DNA of 64,000 nt from the NCBI GenBank assembly GCA_025667525.1, contig CM046875.1, positions 201,042,125 through 201,106,124 of the forward strand, written 5' to 3'. The notes under the pieces were generated by a model. That model was given only the letters and a program-made list of their open reading frames with translations, was not told the DNA's origin and searched no databases. Made by a program: the position numbers and the translations under genes. Origin of the DNA: Glebionis coronaria. Taxonomy: Eukaryota; Streptophyta; Magnoliopsida; Asterales; Asteraceae. Below, in pieces: positions 39,401 through 50,960 of the stretch (within the stretch, counting starts at the first letter, position 1; every line of letters starts with the position of its first letter).

Positions 39401-39919
39401 CGGCATAAGACGTATCGTATGATGTTTTTACGACATTAGCTCGTATACTGATTTTAAGGCAAATGCCTATATTATGATTTTCGATAAGGATTTGTATAAA
39501 AAATGATTTTGGCTATTTCATGGCCTATCAAAACGATTTGTACAAAATGACTTTCAGTAATACTTTTATACTGATATTATATCGATGGAATTTATTAAAC
39601 TCTATGAATTCACTCGGCGTTATCGCTGACCTTTTCTTTTAACATGTTTTGTCTCAGGTACTTGAAGGTAATTCTCGGGAAGACAACAAGAATTCATGGC
39701 CCGCACTTAAACAATATTTTCCATTCAAACACTTTGTAAAACTTTTGTATACAATGTAATGACTTGGGACCTATGTAATCTTTGATATTTATGAATGGAA
39801 ATGCTTTATTAATAAACGACGCGATTTTTATGCGTTGTCTATGATGTGAGTAATGTGCTATCCCGTAACACCAACTAGTCTTCCGCTGAACTGAGTTGTA
39901 TAAATTTGGGGGTGTTACA
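36460..39919 (+). repeat. 3' LTR of gypsy element no. 2
   Basis: 3460 bp, collinear with 27650-31109 at a constant offset of 8810 bp. Preceded by a G/A-rich tract ending TTTAGGGGTAAATGC. Confidence 0.95.
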
Positions 39920-40790
39920 GAAGATGCCTCTGCGAATTTGAGAAATTTGTAACCCTAAGAAAAATGAAATTTTTCCCATCATCGACATCTTAAAACATGT
40001 GGACATAATTTTCTCAAAATGGTCAGACAGTCTTTAATTATTAGCAGCAAATAATATATCATCAACATAAATTTGTACCAGTATCATGTCGTTGTCCTCC
40101 TTGAGAATAAATAATGTTGGGTCCACTTTACCTTGGGAGAAGCCTTTCGAGATGAGATACGACGATAGGAGATCGTACCACGCGCGTGGAGCTTGTTTCA
40201 ACCCATAAAGAGCCTTCTTAAGCTTGTACATGTGATTAGGATACTCCGAGTTGATGAATCCATTCGGCTGGCTTATGTAGACATATTCCCTTAATTCACC
40301 ATTGAGAAATGCCGTCTTAACATCCATTTGGTAGACGATCATGTTCATGTGAGCAGCACAAGCAAGGAATAGTCTAATTGCCTCTAATCGTGCCACAAGA
40401 GCAAAGGATTCTTCAAAGTCAATACCCAAAGCTTGTTTGTAACCTCTAGCAACCAATCTAGCTTTGTTCTTCAACACTCCACCTAACTCATCGAGTTTAA
40501 CCTTATATACCCACAACAATGTAAGGATTTCAACGTTGCTGGGTAAAGGAACTAATCCCCACACTTCAAGACGTTGAAATTCATTAAGTTCCTCTTGTAT
40601 GGCTTCAATCCAAGATGATTTAGTCATGGCTTGTTGCCAGTTTTTAGGTTCAGTATCGTAAAGAAATGCATCAAAGTAGCAATATAATGCATGTTCTTGG
40701 AGTTGGTGGCGTGTTAAGACTAGTCGATTGATTTCACCAATAATATTTCAGATTGGGTGATCCTTTGTCCATTTTGTGTTGTGAGTTTTA
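39920..40790 (-). pseudogene. Reverse transcriptase (N-terminal and palm) of the copia gag-pol
   Basis: Clear Ty1/copia [60 protein letters not shown] and the catalytic YVDD at about 40053. An in-frame stop follows the YVDD box (FAANN*), and a degraded stretch runs to the insertion point at 39920, where gypsy element no. 2 splits the domain just before FINQSKF. The rest is at 26793-27649. RT synthesises cDNA in the cytoplasmic particle, but here it is inactive. Confidence 0.93.
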
Positions 40791-42530
40791 ATCCGTGGTG
40801 GTCGTGAGTGAACGATTGCAGGAGCTTCCTATGAGGTAGACACCGTTAGGATCTTCAGGTATTTGTGAACCAAAGAAAGGAAGCTCTTGTAAGTGAGCAA
40901 ATTCCAAATCGTGATCATAGTGATCCTCTTCAACATCATTAGAAACAAGTGGGGGTGATGATTTAGGTGTAGTTTGTGAATTGGTGGGGGATGGGACATC
41001 TGGTTCAATAGTAACAGTAGATGTCTCGGACTGATTTCCATTATCTTGAGCAACAACTTCGGGAATCGGAGCTACTACTGCAGGTGCTGGAGCATCATTA
41101 CTAGGTGGATCAAAGAATTCATCAAAAATAGGTTGAAATAACTCATCCCACTCGGGCCTTGTAGGTGGTATAAATGATGGAGAAGTAGGATTGTTGGGAG
41201 TTAATCCGGAACTAATCGTACCGGTTCCCATCTCATGTAATTTGGGTTCAGAGCTGTGTTGCTTAGAAGCCATCGCTGTCAGCTCATCAAAATCGGCATC
41301 AAAAGTTTCTACTATCTTGCCAAGACGACGGTTATTAATTCGGTAAGCTTTTTTTGCAGGTGAGTAACCAATGAAAATTCCAATATCAACCTTCGGTTGA
41401 AGTTTGCCCAAATTCTCACTATTTGTATTTGGATAACACAGTGCACCAAACACATGAAGAAATGAAATATCGGGTTTGTGTCCATGAAGTAGCTCATATG
41501 GAGTTTTACCATGGCGTTTACGAATGATGGAGCGGTTTTAGGTATAACATGCGGTTGCCACTACTTCAACCCATAAAAATAAAGGAGCATTCGCATAAAT
41601 CAACATAGTTCTAGCAGCTTCCATAAGTGTACGGTTACATCTTTCCACGACACCGTTTTGTTGTGGAGTGCAAGCAACATAAGTTTCATGTGAAATACTG
41701 ACCTTTTCATAATAGTCTCGTAGAGTTTGATTAACGAACTCAGTTCCATTATCAGTGCAAATGCGGCGAACAGTAGAATGAAGACGTACTTGGATCATCT
41801 TTAAGAAAGTAATAATATAATTTGGTGCTTGATCCTTGGATGCTAAAATTTTTACCCATGTAAACCTTGAGAAATCATCCACCATGACGAGGATGTATTT
41901 TCTACGACTCACACTAGCCGTACGCATTGGCCCGTAGAGATCCATGTGCAAAAGATACAGTGGTTCTTGGTTGGTGTCTTCAGCTTTAGGTTTGTATGAT
42001 TTCTTGGTGCTTTTCCCCAAAGAACACGCGGAACATAAATGATCCTTGTCGAACTTAAGTTTTGGAAGACCACGAACAAGTTCGTTTTTAGCCAAATGGT
42101 TTATAGCATCAAAGTTAAGATGAGATAACCGACGATGCCGCAACGATGACTTGGTCTTAGATGCTTTGGAAAGAAGGCATACAGGAGAGGCGGCCATCAT
42201 GTTTTGAATGGACAGTGTGTAGAGATTATCCCCTCGAGAACCCTTTAACAAATCATTTCCTGCAAGATCGCGAATAAAGCAAGTATGTTGTCGAAAAGCC
42301 ACCTCAAGGTTGGAATCGCAAAATTGTCCCACTGAAAATAGATTGTGACCAAGTCCCTCCACATAATATACCCTTGAAATCATAACATTCCCAATTTGGT
42401 ATTCACCATAACCCATGATCTTCGCAATATGGTCGTTGCCAAATTTAACCATTCCTAGAAACTTGCTGACGAAATTTCTGAGCATCGAGCGATCTCCTGT
42501 CATATGCTTTGAGCATCTAGAGTCCAAGTA
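40791..42530 (-). pseudogene. Integrase and post-integrase linker of the copia gag-pol
   Basis: GAG-pre-integrase motif HRRLSHLNFDAINHLA with a downstream CSACSLGK. The catalytic triad is visible: LHMDLYGPM (first D), CTDNGTEFV (second D) and QQNGVVERCNRTLMEAAR (E). A stop follows ACYT near 41538, after which FGALCYPNTNSENLGKLQ and GIFIGYSPAKKAYRI continue to an acidic, Pro/Ser-rich linker towards the RT. The integrase core therefore looks intact in its active-site residues while the ORF is broken on both sides. Length and order fit copia integrase. Confidence 0.93.
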
Positions 42531-45500
42531 CCCGAGGATGATTTGGACCTCCTGAAAATATTACCAGACAAAGACGATGTATCGGAATCTAGTAGTTCCT
42601 CTGTGTTAGTAGGTACAGATATATTTATCTTAGATTTGCTAACCGAAAAATTCTTAGGCTTCCAAATTTGCTTCCTAAATGCCGGCTTAGATTCTAGTTG
42701 TCTAAGATCCTGAGGTACTTCTTCACTGGTAGGCACAATAGTAGGGGCAGACCTAGTTAAAGGGCGCTTTTTCCATTTCTTAGTGCTAGTGTTCCTATTT
42801 AAAGGACGTTGAGACATAGCTTCCGTGGATGTGATCCTAGTTAAAGGTACGTAGTTCCATTAGCAGTGAAGGTCCTACCAGTGGGTTTCCATTGCCAACC
42901 AACTTGGGTGAATTTCTTCCCCGTTGGAATCTATTCAAGTTTGTTCCTAATTGCATACATTTCATTCACGTGATCAACAAGATATAAATCATGACGCTGA
43001 GAAAACATGCATTCATTACAATTCCAACATCGCAAATTCGAATTCACATTTTGCTTAGGCTTCTGCACAGAGGCAGATCCTTTTGTCTTAGATACATGAT
43101 TCTTTTTATTTGAAACTAAAATAACATTCCTAGGGTGAACTTCTACTTTCTTCTTGGCAGTCCTACTAGTGGAAGGCTTGATCCTATCTTTCTTGTGTTG
43201 AGATCCTTTAGCCTTAGTAGACATAATTACTCCTGAAGAAGCCATGGGAACATTAGTGACAGATTTTGATTTAGCCTTGATGGGTATGTTTAATATAGGC
43301 TTAGATCCTGGATTCTTATTGAATGGAGTAATGGCAATGGTGAGGGTTTGTTGTTTCGTTGGTACAGATATCGGTTGCCCAATGTACTCTAAGTTCGCTA
43401 AAAAATCCTAAACGCGATCCACATATATAAAAGCTCATATAGAAGATGACTTGTGAGATCTAGTTCACGTATGTCATCAACGATCTCTCTAGCTAGATCT
43501 GCATGTTCTAAGGCATTTTTCATGTATGTGGCAAACTTAGTTGGACTATAATTAAATTTTGGGTCCCGATATAGCACACGTGGGTTGGGTTTGGGAGCAC
43601 TAGAGGGCGGGGCAGAGATTGTAGCTGGATTATCAACAACTTCTTATCCTTTGAGTTGAAGTGTCTCCTTTAATTCAGCCAATACCATGTTTTTGTCTAT
43701 GAGTTGAATATTTAAGTCAGAGATTTCCTCACACTTATGGTTCAGTTGGTCTATGAGTGACTTTTGCTCTGCCACGTTAAAAGCAAAGCGTTCTTCTAAC
43801 GAACCATAAATTTGTGAGAAACCCTGCTTTACTTTATCAAACTCCCCTAGCATAGAAGTAATTCTATCTTCTAGGGCATGATTTTTAATCTCTGTAGCCT
43901 ATACTTCCAATTTCTCTGCTACAGATTCTCTCTTAAGTCTCATAATTTCTTCCTCTAATGCCTGAACCACCTAAATCATCTTGTCACTAGTCTCAACGGA
44001 GTTTTCACAATCCTTTGTTTTTGAAAGAGTTTCATTTTTAGATTGATTTTCAATTACAAGAGATATACAATGTTGTTGAAGCTCATCCAAACGTTTTGAA
44101 AGTGAGTTATAAGAATCTTGAAGCTTTAAAAATTCAGCGTTAGATTCATGACAAGAATGATTATCTACATTATTCACAGGTTCAACAATATTCATAGATA
44201 TATCTTGCACATCATCACATTTATTCACAATAGATGAAATCTCATTACCATATTCAATAGTAAAAACTTGCATCACTTCGAGAGACACTATATGTTCTAA
44301 GAATCGGTCATATTCGGATAAAATCTTTTCTTTCTCAATTAAATGTTGTTCATAAGCATCATCCATTTCATAGAAAACTTTTCGAACTTCACCCATTTCG
44401 AAACTTAGATTTCCCACGAGATAGTAAACTCCATTTTTAATATTGTTTACAAATAGAACGATCTCTTTCTCAAACACCGTTTTCATGTGTTCGAAAGCCC
44501 ATTTTCCAGCGGTTTGAGCCGTTGAAGTCGTACATTCCAAGATGACCTAGTCAAACTCGGTAAGGTATCGCTCAATCTCTTTCAAGCTTAGCAATACCGT
44601 ACTTACCGGTGGAAGATTCTTAGGAATTTCCTTAGGTTCGTCCGAATTAACAAGTGTAGGAAGTATACTAAGGCTTTCTCTAGTAGGCATGTAAGCTAGT
44701 GTGTGGATAAATTCCTTTTGCATATTAAAGCGAGTTATATGATCTATTTTTCCATATGTTGCATTCATTTGTGCATAATCATACTCAGGATATGTAAAAA
44801 TTACTTTTGACCGATTCTCTTCATGTAGTGACATGCTCTCAGATTCATTTAAAAACAAAATCGGATCTAAGACCAATCCTAACTTGGTTGCATCATAAAG
44901 TCGTGGGTTGTGGTTAAATGCTTGCTTTGCATACCCCGGGTTAGGTGGTAGGTCTAATAGACGCGATAGATTGAACTCTTGAAAAGAAGAATGAAACAAG
45001 TGTACTAAATGTGAAGCAGAGTATTGTTTTAAAAGAAAAATTTTAGTCTTTTTAACTTTCTCAGATGCCTTAATTTCCGTTTCAACCCTTTTAGACTCGT
45101 AAATTTCGAAATCCGTTTGTAGTTTTTGAAAATTATTAAAGATTGACTCTTTTTCTTTAAGTTCTTTCGAAAGATTTGCTCTTAAACTCTCAATTTCTAG
45201 CAGATTATCCATTTGGACTTTCCTAAACCTATCAAATTCAGGATTGGTTAAGGTAGCGGACACTGGAGTTAATTCTAAGGTTTTAACCTTTTTCTTATGC
45301 AAAGCAAGCTCGGCAGATAAAGTCTGATTAACACTGAGGGTTTCAAGGACCGCATTATTCATTTGGCTAAGCATAGATGCTGACACCATAACCAAATCAG
45401 GTTGAGCGAACGAATTTATAGTCGTAATAGCTCCCGGTTGTGGTTCACTCAATGTTTGTGGACTTGCATTGATATTGCTATCATTGTTTGTCTCCTCGTT

Positions 45501-45834
45501 TGAGTTACTAACCACCGGAGGCTATTCCGGATACTCAGACACTTGCTCAACTTGATAAAGTACAATACTAGTATCCGTGGCAGTATTTGGTACCTTAGAA
45601 ATTGTGTCAGCTCTATAAAGTGAAATATTTGCCATGAGAGCTGCCTTGGCGGTATTGAGGTCATCACCGTCAGAGTCGTATGCATCCAGACCATCACATT
45701 GATATGCGCCATTGTTGGTGATGGCTGCTTGTGAGACCGTCAGTGTCTGCAACTCCCAGATTTGCGAGAAATGCTAACTCTTCTTCATCGAGCTCACGTC
45801 CTTGGGCTTGAGCGTTCACCAAGTAGATTTTTTC
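42500..45834 (-). pseudogene. Gag-pol middle region: coiled-coil spacer, second zinc motif and broken protease
   Basis: In the minus sense from 45834: an acidic segment (AYDSDGDDLNTAKAALMANI at 45660), a long Leu/Lys/Glu-rich, probably coiled-coil stretch (44547-45515 and 43644-44540), a Cys motif CWNCNECMFSQRHDLYLVDHV near 42990, a basic linker, then the aspartic protease. At the protease the reading frame changes within a few bases (TWTLDAQ in one frame, DSRCSKHMTGD in the next), and the Gly expected after Asp-Ser is absent. That fits a short deletion of about 7 bp through the active site. Several further stops and frameshifts. Such long spacers are typical of the Asteraceae SIRE-like polyproteins I recall. 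Confidence 0.75.
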
Positions 45835-47279
45835 CTAAAACCATGTGCTATCCCTTTTCCTCTTGGGCTGCTTGCACTCTCGAGCCATGTGCCCTTCCCC
45901 TTTGCTGTTATAACATATAATCATCTTCATTTTGCCAGTGTTATTACCCCTTGTAGCAGCAGTGTTAGATGAACGTGCACCAGCAATAGATGAACTTGTT
46001 CTCCCCTGAAGTGGTTGCACCATTACTCTGCCATCTTGAATTGTAGCTTGTTGTCGAGAGTTAGAAGAGTTCCTTAACTGATTGTTTGTTGAAGCTGGTC
46101 CTCTGTAACCTCGTTTGTTCAATGTTTGAGTGAGATAAGCAGACATTTGAGCAAGTATATCAGTAGGACTATCCCCTTGTCTAAACTCAGGGATAGGAAT
46201 CCCATCCTCACAATAGAATGCTGGTGCTGATTGAGCTACAAGTTGATTTGAGGGAACACAAACATGTTGTGAGTAATGGGGTTGAGGAGCCTCAAGTGGT
46301 TGATAGGTAATAGCAGGGTTTGTTGGAGGTTGATAAGGTGAATACTGTTGTGAAGCATAAGGTAACTGATGTGAGTCTCCTTGTGAAGATGTTGCTGGTT
46401 CCTTGTATTATTGGTGATAAGATGTAGCCGGTTGTGGAAAGATCGAATACTGTGGGAAGCTTGGTGTTTGATACAATGGTTGATAGGAAGATTGGTGTCC
46501 CAAAGCCAACGGAGAGTTGTGATATGACAATGTTGGATGGTTTGCCATTAATGCCAATGGTTTTTGATAAGATCCCTCAGAAATGCGTTTTTGGATCACG
46601 TGCTTCTCGTGTTATTGCAAGAAGGCATAGAGTTAATCTAAATTTGACTTGTACAAATCTCGAATCATCTTAACATCGATGACATACTGACTCCATTCTA
46701 GGGGTAACGTGTTCAAGAACTTTGTGTTTAGTTGAAACTGAGCAATCATTAGATTATACACGTTCATATCATTCATCAAAGTAGTGAAACGCCAGTAGTA
46801 ATCGTGAAGAGTTTCCCCTGGAATGTATGTAAACCTATAAAACAAGTCATACAATTGACACTCTCGTTCTTGCTTAGTTAGAGAGGTCCCTTGTAACAAA
46901 ACAGCTAATCGATCCCAAAGATCCTTTGCCACTGTGTGTTCACTTACCATTCTATAGATATCGGGTGGAAGGGCTTGAAGTATTGTCTGAACGACCCTTT
47001 CATCAGCATCGGCAACGAGTTTTTAGCATTTGGTAACTCATGATACAACCTTGTCCACGTCACATTGTTGACAGTAACTTCTCCCAAATCTAGTGGACCT
47101 TTTTCAATGGATTGAAGCGTAAGTCTACCATTGGGTTTGCCCATGATGTAAGTTTTCATGCGACCTTGCCATGCTTCAAATAAATCTTTGATGAGCAACG
47201 GTGGGCGAGTGTCGGTACCCGAAATGATTGAGATATCGATAAGCGAAGTCATTGTTGGCATGAATGAATGAGGATTCAT
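45835..47279 (-). pseudogene. Gag of the SIRE-like copia backbone
   Basis: Starts at ATG 47277-47279. UBN2-type gag: RPPLLIKDLFEAWQGRMKTY, then after a frameshift near 47030, AKDLWDRLAVLLQGTSLTKQ, YYWRFTTLMNDMNVY and FLNTLPLEWSQYV. Stops near 46633, 46615 and 46408 interrupt. A Gln/Pro/Tyr-rich tract follows, then a zinc knuckle at about 45900 in which the second Cys is Ser (CYNSKGEGHMAREC). Gag would form the particle and bind RNA, but this copy is dead. It begins about 900 bp from the 5' LTR, after the motif-array leader. Confidence 0.9.
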
Positions 47280-48183
47280 TTTTTGAACACTTGATTAAAG
47301 ATTATTAAAACGATCAAGCAATGAAATAAGGTTATGTGTTTTTGTATTGTTGAATGAAAGATGTTGTTATCTTTTTGTTGTGTGTGTTTTTGAAAATTAC
47401 CAAAATTAATGCACAATAGAAAATCTTCTAAGTTATGCAACTTTTTATCCCAAAAAGCAAATTCTATCGGAATGTCACAAGTATCGGAATGTAGGTTCTG
47501 TCGGAATACCCTTTATATCGGAATGACTTAAGTATCGGAATGTAGGTTCTGTCGGAATACACCTTCTATCTGAATGTCTCAAATATCAGAATGTAGGTTC
47601 TGTCGGAATACTCCTTCTATCTGAATGTCTCAAATATCAGAATGTTGGTTCTATCGGAATGTCTATTGTCTGAATGTGAGATCTGTCGGAATGCTACAAG
47701 TATCGGAATAAGATACTATCGGAATCCCTGATCGCAATATGGCTAATAAAATTCGGACAAAGTGACTTTTCAATAAACCTTAAAATTGTCGCAATCCACG
47801 ATCGCAATGAGCGATCACAATAAGCGTCGGAATAAGGTATTTGAATACCAGTGATCGCAAAGTAAAACCCTTGGTTATTGCGATCGAACCGTACTTAGCT
47901 GTACTTTTCTGATGGAATCAGTTGCAATGGAAATGTGAAATTCACAAAGTGAAGCAAGTAAATTCCTATATTTGATCCAAACGATTTGTGTTGTAACCGA
48001 AACCAAGATACCCAATATCACTAATGTAACAATGAAAAAGGTATACGACTTATGATGAACACTAAAGACACAAATTTTTTTTGAAGCTTTGGTAAAAAAC
48101 AATCAAAAACTCACGAAATGCTTAAATAAGCATGAACAACACAAAGACCAAACTATATTTCATCCCATAGCTCTGATACAAAT
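47280..48183 (-). other. 5' leader of the copia backbone with primer site
   Basis: Between gag and the 5' LTR. The primer site lies at 48168-48182 (TTGTATCAGAGCTAT on the minus strand, initiator-Met type) directly after the LTR. Most of the rest is the motif array at 47465-47870. Confidence 0.85.
47465..47870 (-). repeat. Degenerate short-motif array, sense units TGCGATC then ATTCCGA
   Basis: About 20 TCGGAATG-like motifs on the plus strand (CATTCCGA in the element's sense) with looser higher-order repetition of about 55 bp, and at the LTR-proximal end (47760-47870) several ATCGCAAT-like motifs (ATTGCGAT in sense). The copia leader at 49740-50460 has the same ATTCCGA unit in its own sense strand. 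Confidence 0.9.
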
Positions 48184-48484
48184 TGTAGAATCGTGATAAT
48201 CTTTGTATTTCTAGAGGTTTGATGTTTTTCTAGAGAGAGAAACTAGAGAGAGAAGTGAAAGAAACTATGTGTATTACTTTGAGAAATGAAACAACCAACA
48301 CCTCTTTCCATGGTGGAAAGAGGTTTATATATACCCAAGTCCTTAAGTGGACTTGGGCCTCCGGCCCATGAACATGCTCATGGGTCGGGTTATTCATAAA
48401 CATTACTTAAACAATACTACGAGCCTATAACTATATTGTTGGAGTGACCGAGACTTTATTTATACGTAAAACGTATTTCCAACA
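48184..48484 (-). repeat. 5' LTR of the SIRE-like copia backbone (301 bp)
   Basis: Minus strand starts TGTTGGAAATACG and ends GATTCTACA, immediately followed by the primer site. TATA box (TATATATAAA, minus) at 48324-48333. Palindromes on either side: arms CCTCTTTCCA/TGGAAAGAGG at 48301-48323 and CCCAAGTCC/GGACTTGGG at 48334-48357. A third, CCCATGA/TCATGGG, is near 48365-48384. The 3' partner LTR is not in the window. The left flank GCGGA (48485-48489) would be one copy of the TSD. Confidence 0.85.
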
Positions 48485-48796
48485 GCGGATAATGATAATT
48501 AAGCAATGATTAATCACCAAAGGGCAAAATTAAAAGAGCCAACATAATTATTAATAACAACTTTTAAAAGGGCAAGCCATTGATTAATGATTAAGGCGGA
48601 AGAGAGATAACGCCAAACCATAATCAATGCACACACGGATCATAATCGGGTCGGAATCAAAACCGTGTGTGTTTAGTGCGTATGTTTATTTTGAGAGAAT
48701 GGTGGGTTTGTGAGAGAAAGAAGAAATGTTAGTTTAATATGTATGTGAGGAGAATCATTGTTTCTATGGAAACATGATTCTCCTCCTTTATATATA
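48485..48796 (-). mobile_element. Possible remnant of a further copia-like LTR
   Basis: On the minus strand it begins with a TATA box (TATATAAAGG at the MITE border), followed by a palindrome with 12-bp arms GAGGAGAATCAT/ATGATTCTCCTC (48747-48785), and then a CTTTCTCTC-rich leader as in the other copia LTRs. The upstream half is missing, with a MITE in its place. Assignment is by arrangement only. Confidence 0.4.
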
Positions 48797-49179
48797 GGTT
48801 ATGTTTGACAAAACTAGCTGTAAGATGTTCACTGTAAGCTGTTAGATGTAAGATGTTTACTAAAAAGTTGTATTTTTAATAAAAGTGTTTGGTATATTAG
48901 TTGTTGACTGTAAAATTAAGATGTAAAATTACTTAAAATGGCATATTTAAATAAATTATAATATGGTTGGAGGGTATATCAGTAAACTACAGCTTTAACA
49001 ACTCTTGACAGTTTAAAAAGCTTTATCAGATAGCTTTTTATTTAAGAGCTACTTGTTTAAAATAAAAACCTAACAACTCTAAAATATTGTTGTTCAAAAT
49101 AGAGCTATTAAATTATTTTTTTAACAAAAAAGCTAACAGCTCTAAAAAAGCTTTCAAACGGCTCTTGCCAAACATAGCC
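48797..49179. mobile_element. hAT-like MITE
   Basis: Terminal inverted repeats GGTTATGTTTGACAA at the left end and GGCTATGTTTGGCAA (reverse complement) at the right end, matching at 13 of 15 positions. The interior is AT-rich, with subterminal repeats of AGCTGTTAG and AGCTCTAAA type and no ORF. The right flank is only ATA before a copia LTR begins at 49183, so the 8-bp TSD expected for hAT elements cannot be verified. Confidence 0.6.
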
Positions 49180-49182
49180 ATA

Positions 49183-49484
49183 TGTTGGAAATACGTTTAT
49201 ACGTATTTAGGAAGGATCGGTCACTCCAACGAGATAAATCTAGTATGGGCTCGTGATCTAGTATGTAATAGTATAACCCACAAAGCCCACATATAGGGTG
49301 GGTTATATATACCGCCTCCTAGCATGTTAGGAGAGGTTGGTTCTAATTTTCACATTCAATCTAATATTACTTTCTCTCATTCTCTCCTTTCTCTCTCTAC
49401 TTTCTCTCTCTAAGATCTTCATCTCTCTCCCTATTTCTTAATCATTATAACACATAGACAATCCAAGGATTACGTGGACCTACA
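49183..49484 (+). repeat. Copia LTR (302 bp), plus strand
   Basis: Starts TGTTGGAAATACG and ends GGACCTACA, related to 48184-48484. TATA box at 49303-49311. Palindromes TATAACCCAC/GTGGGTTATA (49272-49307) and CTCCTA/TAGGAG (49316-49333) lie on either side of it. Directly followed by primer site ATTGGTATCAAGAGCC (49485-49500). Forms a head-to-head pair with the minus-strand LTR about 700 bp away. The rest of this element past 51340 is not identifiable. Confidence 0.85.
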
Positions 49485-49739
49485 ATTGGTATCAAGAGCC
49501 ATGAGATGATTGGTTTATTTTTGTGTTTGTTTTTTGATTTTCGTGGGTTTTGATCTAAAATCACTCGATCCAATTTTTTTTTTGTTTTTTGTGGTTTAAT
49601 CTTCCTAAAAATCATCTACAAAGTTGTGGTAGTGATTTTGGGTTTTTGTTTTGGTCAAAAACATGAAAAAGTTGGTAGTTTTGGCTTGATTATTGGGTAA
49701 AAATACGAATTACAAGTGTTGATAATTTTTTTTGGTAAA

Positions 49740-50460
49740 TTTCAGAATATAAGGGTTTAGAATTTCGGAATGTAATCGTTTATAATTCAGAATATAAGGT
49801 TTTATTTTTAAAATTCGGAATATAAGGGTTTATAATTCAGAATATAAGGGTTTATTGTATTTAGACTTTTGCTTAGAAGAATTGTTTCCGAATTTGGTTT
49901 CTAAGAAATCTATTCCGACTTCTAAACATCATTGAAGAGTTACATATTCCGACTTTGACCTTGAATTTTGTGAAACAAGTTCCGACATTTATTGTGAAGG
50001 TCATATTCCGAAATTTTATCAAGCTATCATATTCCGACTTCAATACGAGTCTTGAGATTCCGAATTACTGTCACAATAATAGATTCAGACTTTTAAAATG
50101 GTGTATAGATTCCGAATTCTATCTCGGGTACAAATTTTGACTTTTAATTAGTTTGGATTCCGATTTTTAAACAACTTTGAATTCTGACTTTTAAACAATT
50201 TTGAATTCCGAATTTTAATACGATGAAACCGACTTTTACTTGTTGTATGGTGAATTCAGACATTTAATATGGTGGATTCCAACATTTAATACTGTGTTAT
50301 GAACATGTGTTACGGATTTCTACTTCTTAACTTAATGTGTGGGGAATCCGACATTTAATACTGATGCAAAATTTATGAACATGTGTGGATTCCGGATTTC
50401 CTTCAGCTCTTAGATTCTGAATTTTGTTAAGAGAAAGATTATTCCGACTTTCGAATAAGT
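49740..50460 (+). repeat. Degenerate motif array, unit ATTCCGA(C/A)TTT
   Basis: More than 20 TTCCGA or closely similar motifs at irregular 15-40 bp spacing within AT-rich sequence. Early units read AATTCGGAAT or ATTCAGAAT (opposite orientation) and later units ATTCCGACTT. Confidence 0.85.
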
Positions 50461-50565
50461 GATTCTAAATACATTTCATCTTTTTCTCCCGAATCCTGTC
50501 AAATTTTCTTTCCCGAATCCATTTTTAATTTTCTTTCCCAAATCCATTTTTAATAGACTCAATAC

Positions 50566-50960
50566 CCTGACTCGATTTAAAACACAAACAAATCCCAACG
50601 CCAGACTCCAGACTCGACTCGACAAAGTGAGTCGACTCGACCAAAAACTAATTCTCAACCATTAAGACTCGACTTAAACAAACACCAACACCTAAACTGA
50701 AGGGCCTCTCGTCTCTCCTAACTGACTCGAAAAAACCTTTCTCAAGACTCGAAAAACCTGCCTTGACTCAAAAACACAAACACAAAACTGCCTCGATAAC
50801 CAACTCGACTGATTGACAACCAAACACTCTCGACTCGACTATAAACTGACTCGAAACTGACTCGAAACCTAGACTAAAAAACATCAAGATTTTACAAGAT
50901 TTCTATCAAATAAAATTTCACAAGACTCGACTAAAACACAAACACACCAAAAGTTCTGAC
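50566..50960 (+). repeat. Degenerate motif array, unit GACTCGA
   Basis: About 20 GACTCGA or ACTCGAC motifs, singly or doubled (GACTCGACTCGAC at 50613), in A/C-rich sequence. Sits in the same leader as the ATTCCGA array, downstream of it. Confidence 0.85.

Larger units (their letters stand above)
27650..39919 (+). mobile_element. Complete Ty3/gypsy LTR retrotransposon no. 2 (young, with decayed pol)
   Basis: Two 3460-bp LTRs (27650-31109 and 36460-39919) flank a 5350-bp interior. TSD GAAGA is at 27645-27649 and 39920-39924. LTRs start TGTGACAATCC and end GGTGTTACA. The primer site (31112-31126) and a purine-rich tract (about 36444-36459) are in the right places. Comparing the LTRs by eye I count about 20 substitutions and no indel (around 0.6%). 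The interior contains recognisable but heavily broken gypsy pol. Inserted into the copia RT. Long LTRs and the pol remnants fit the Tekay/Del chromovirus group, which is an inference. Confidence 0.95.
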
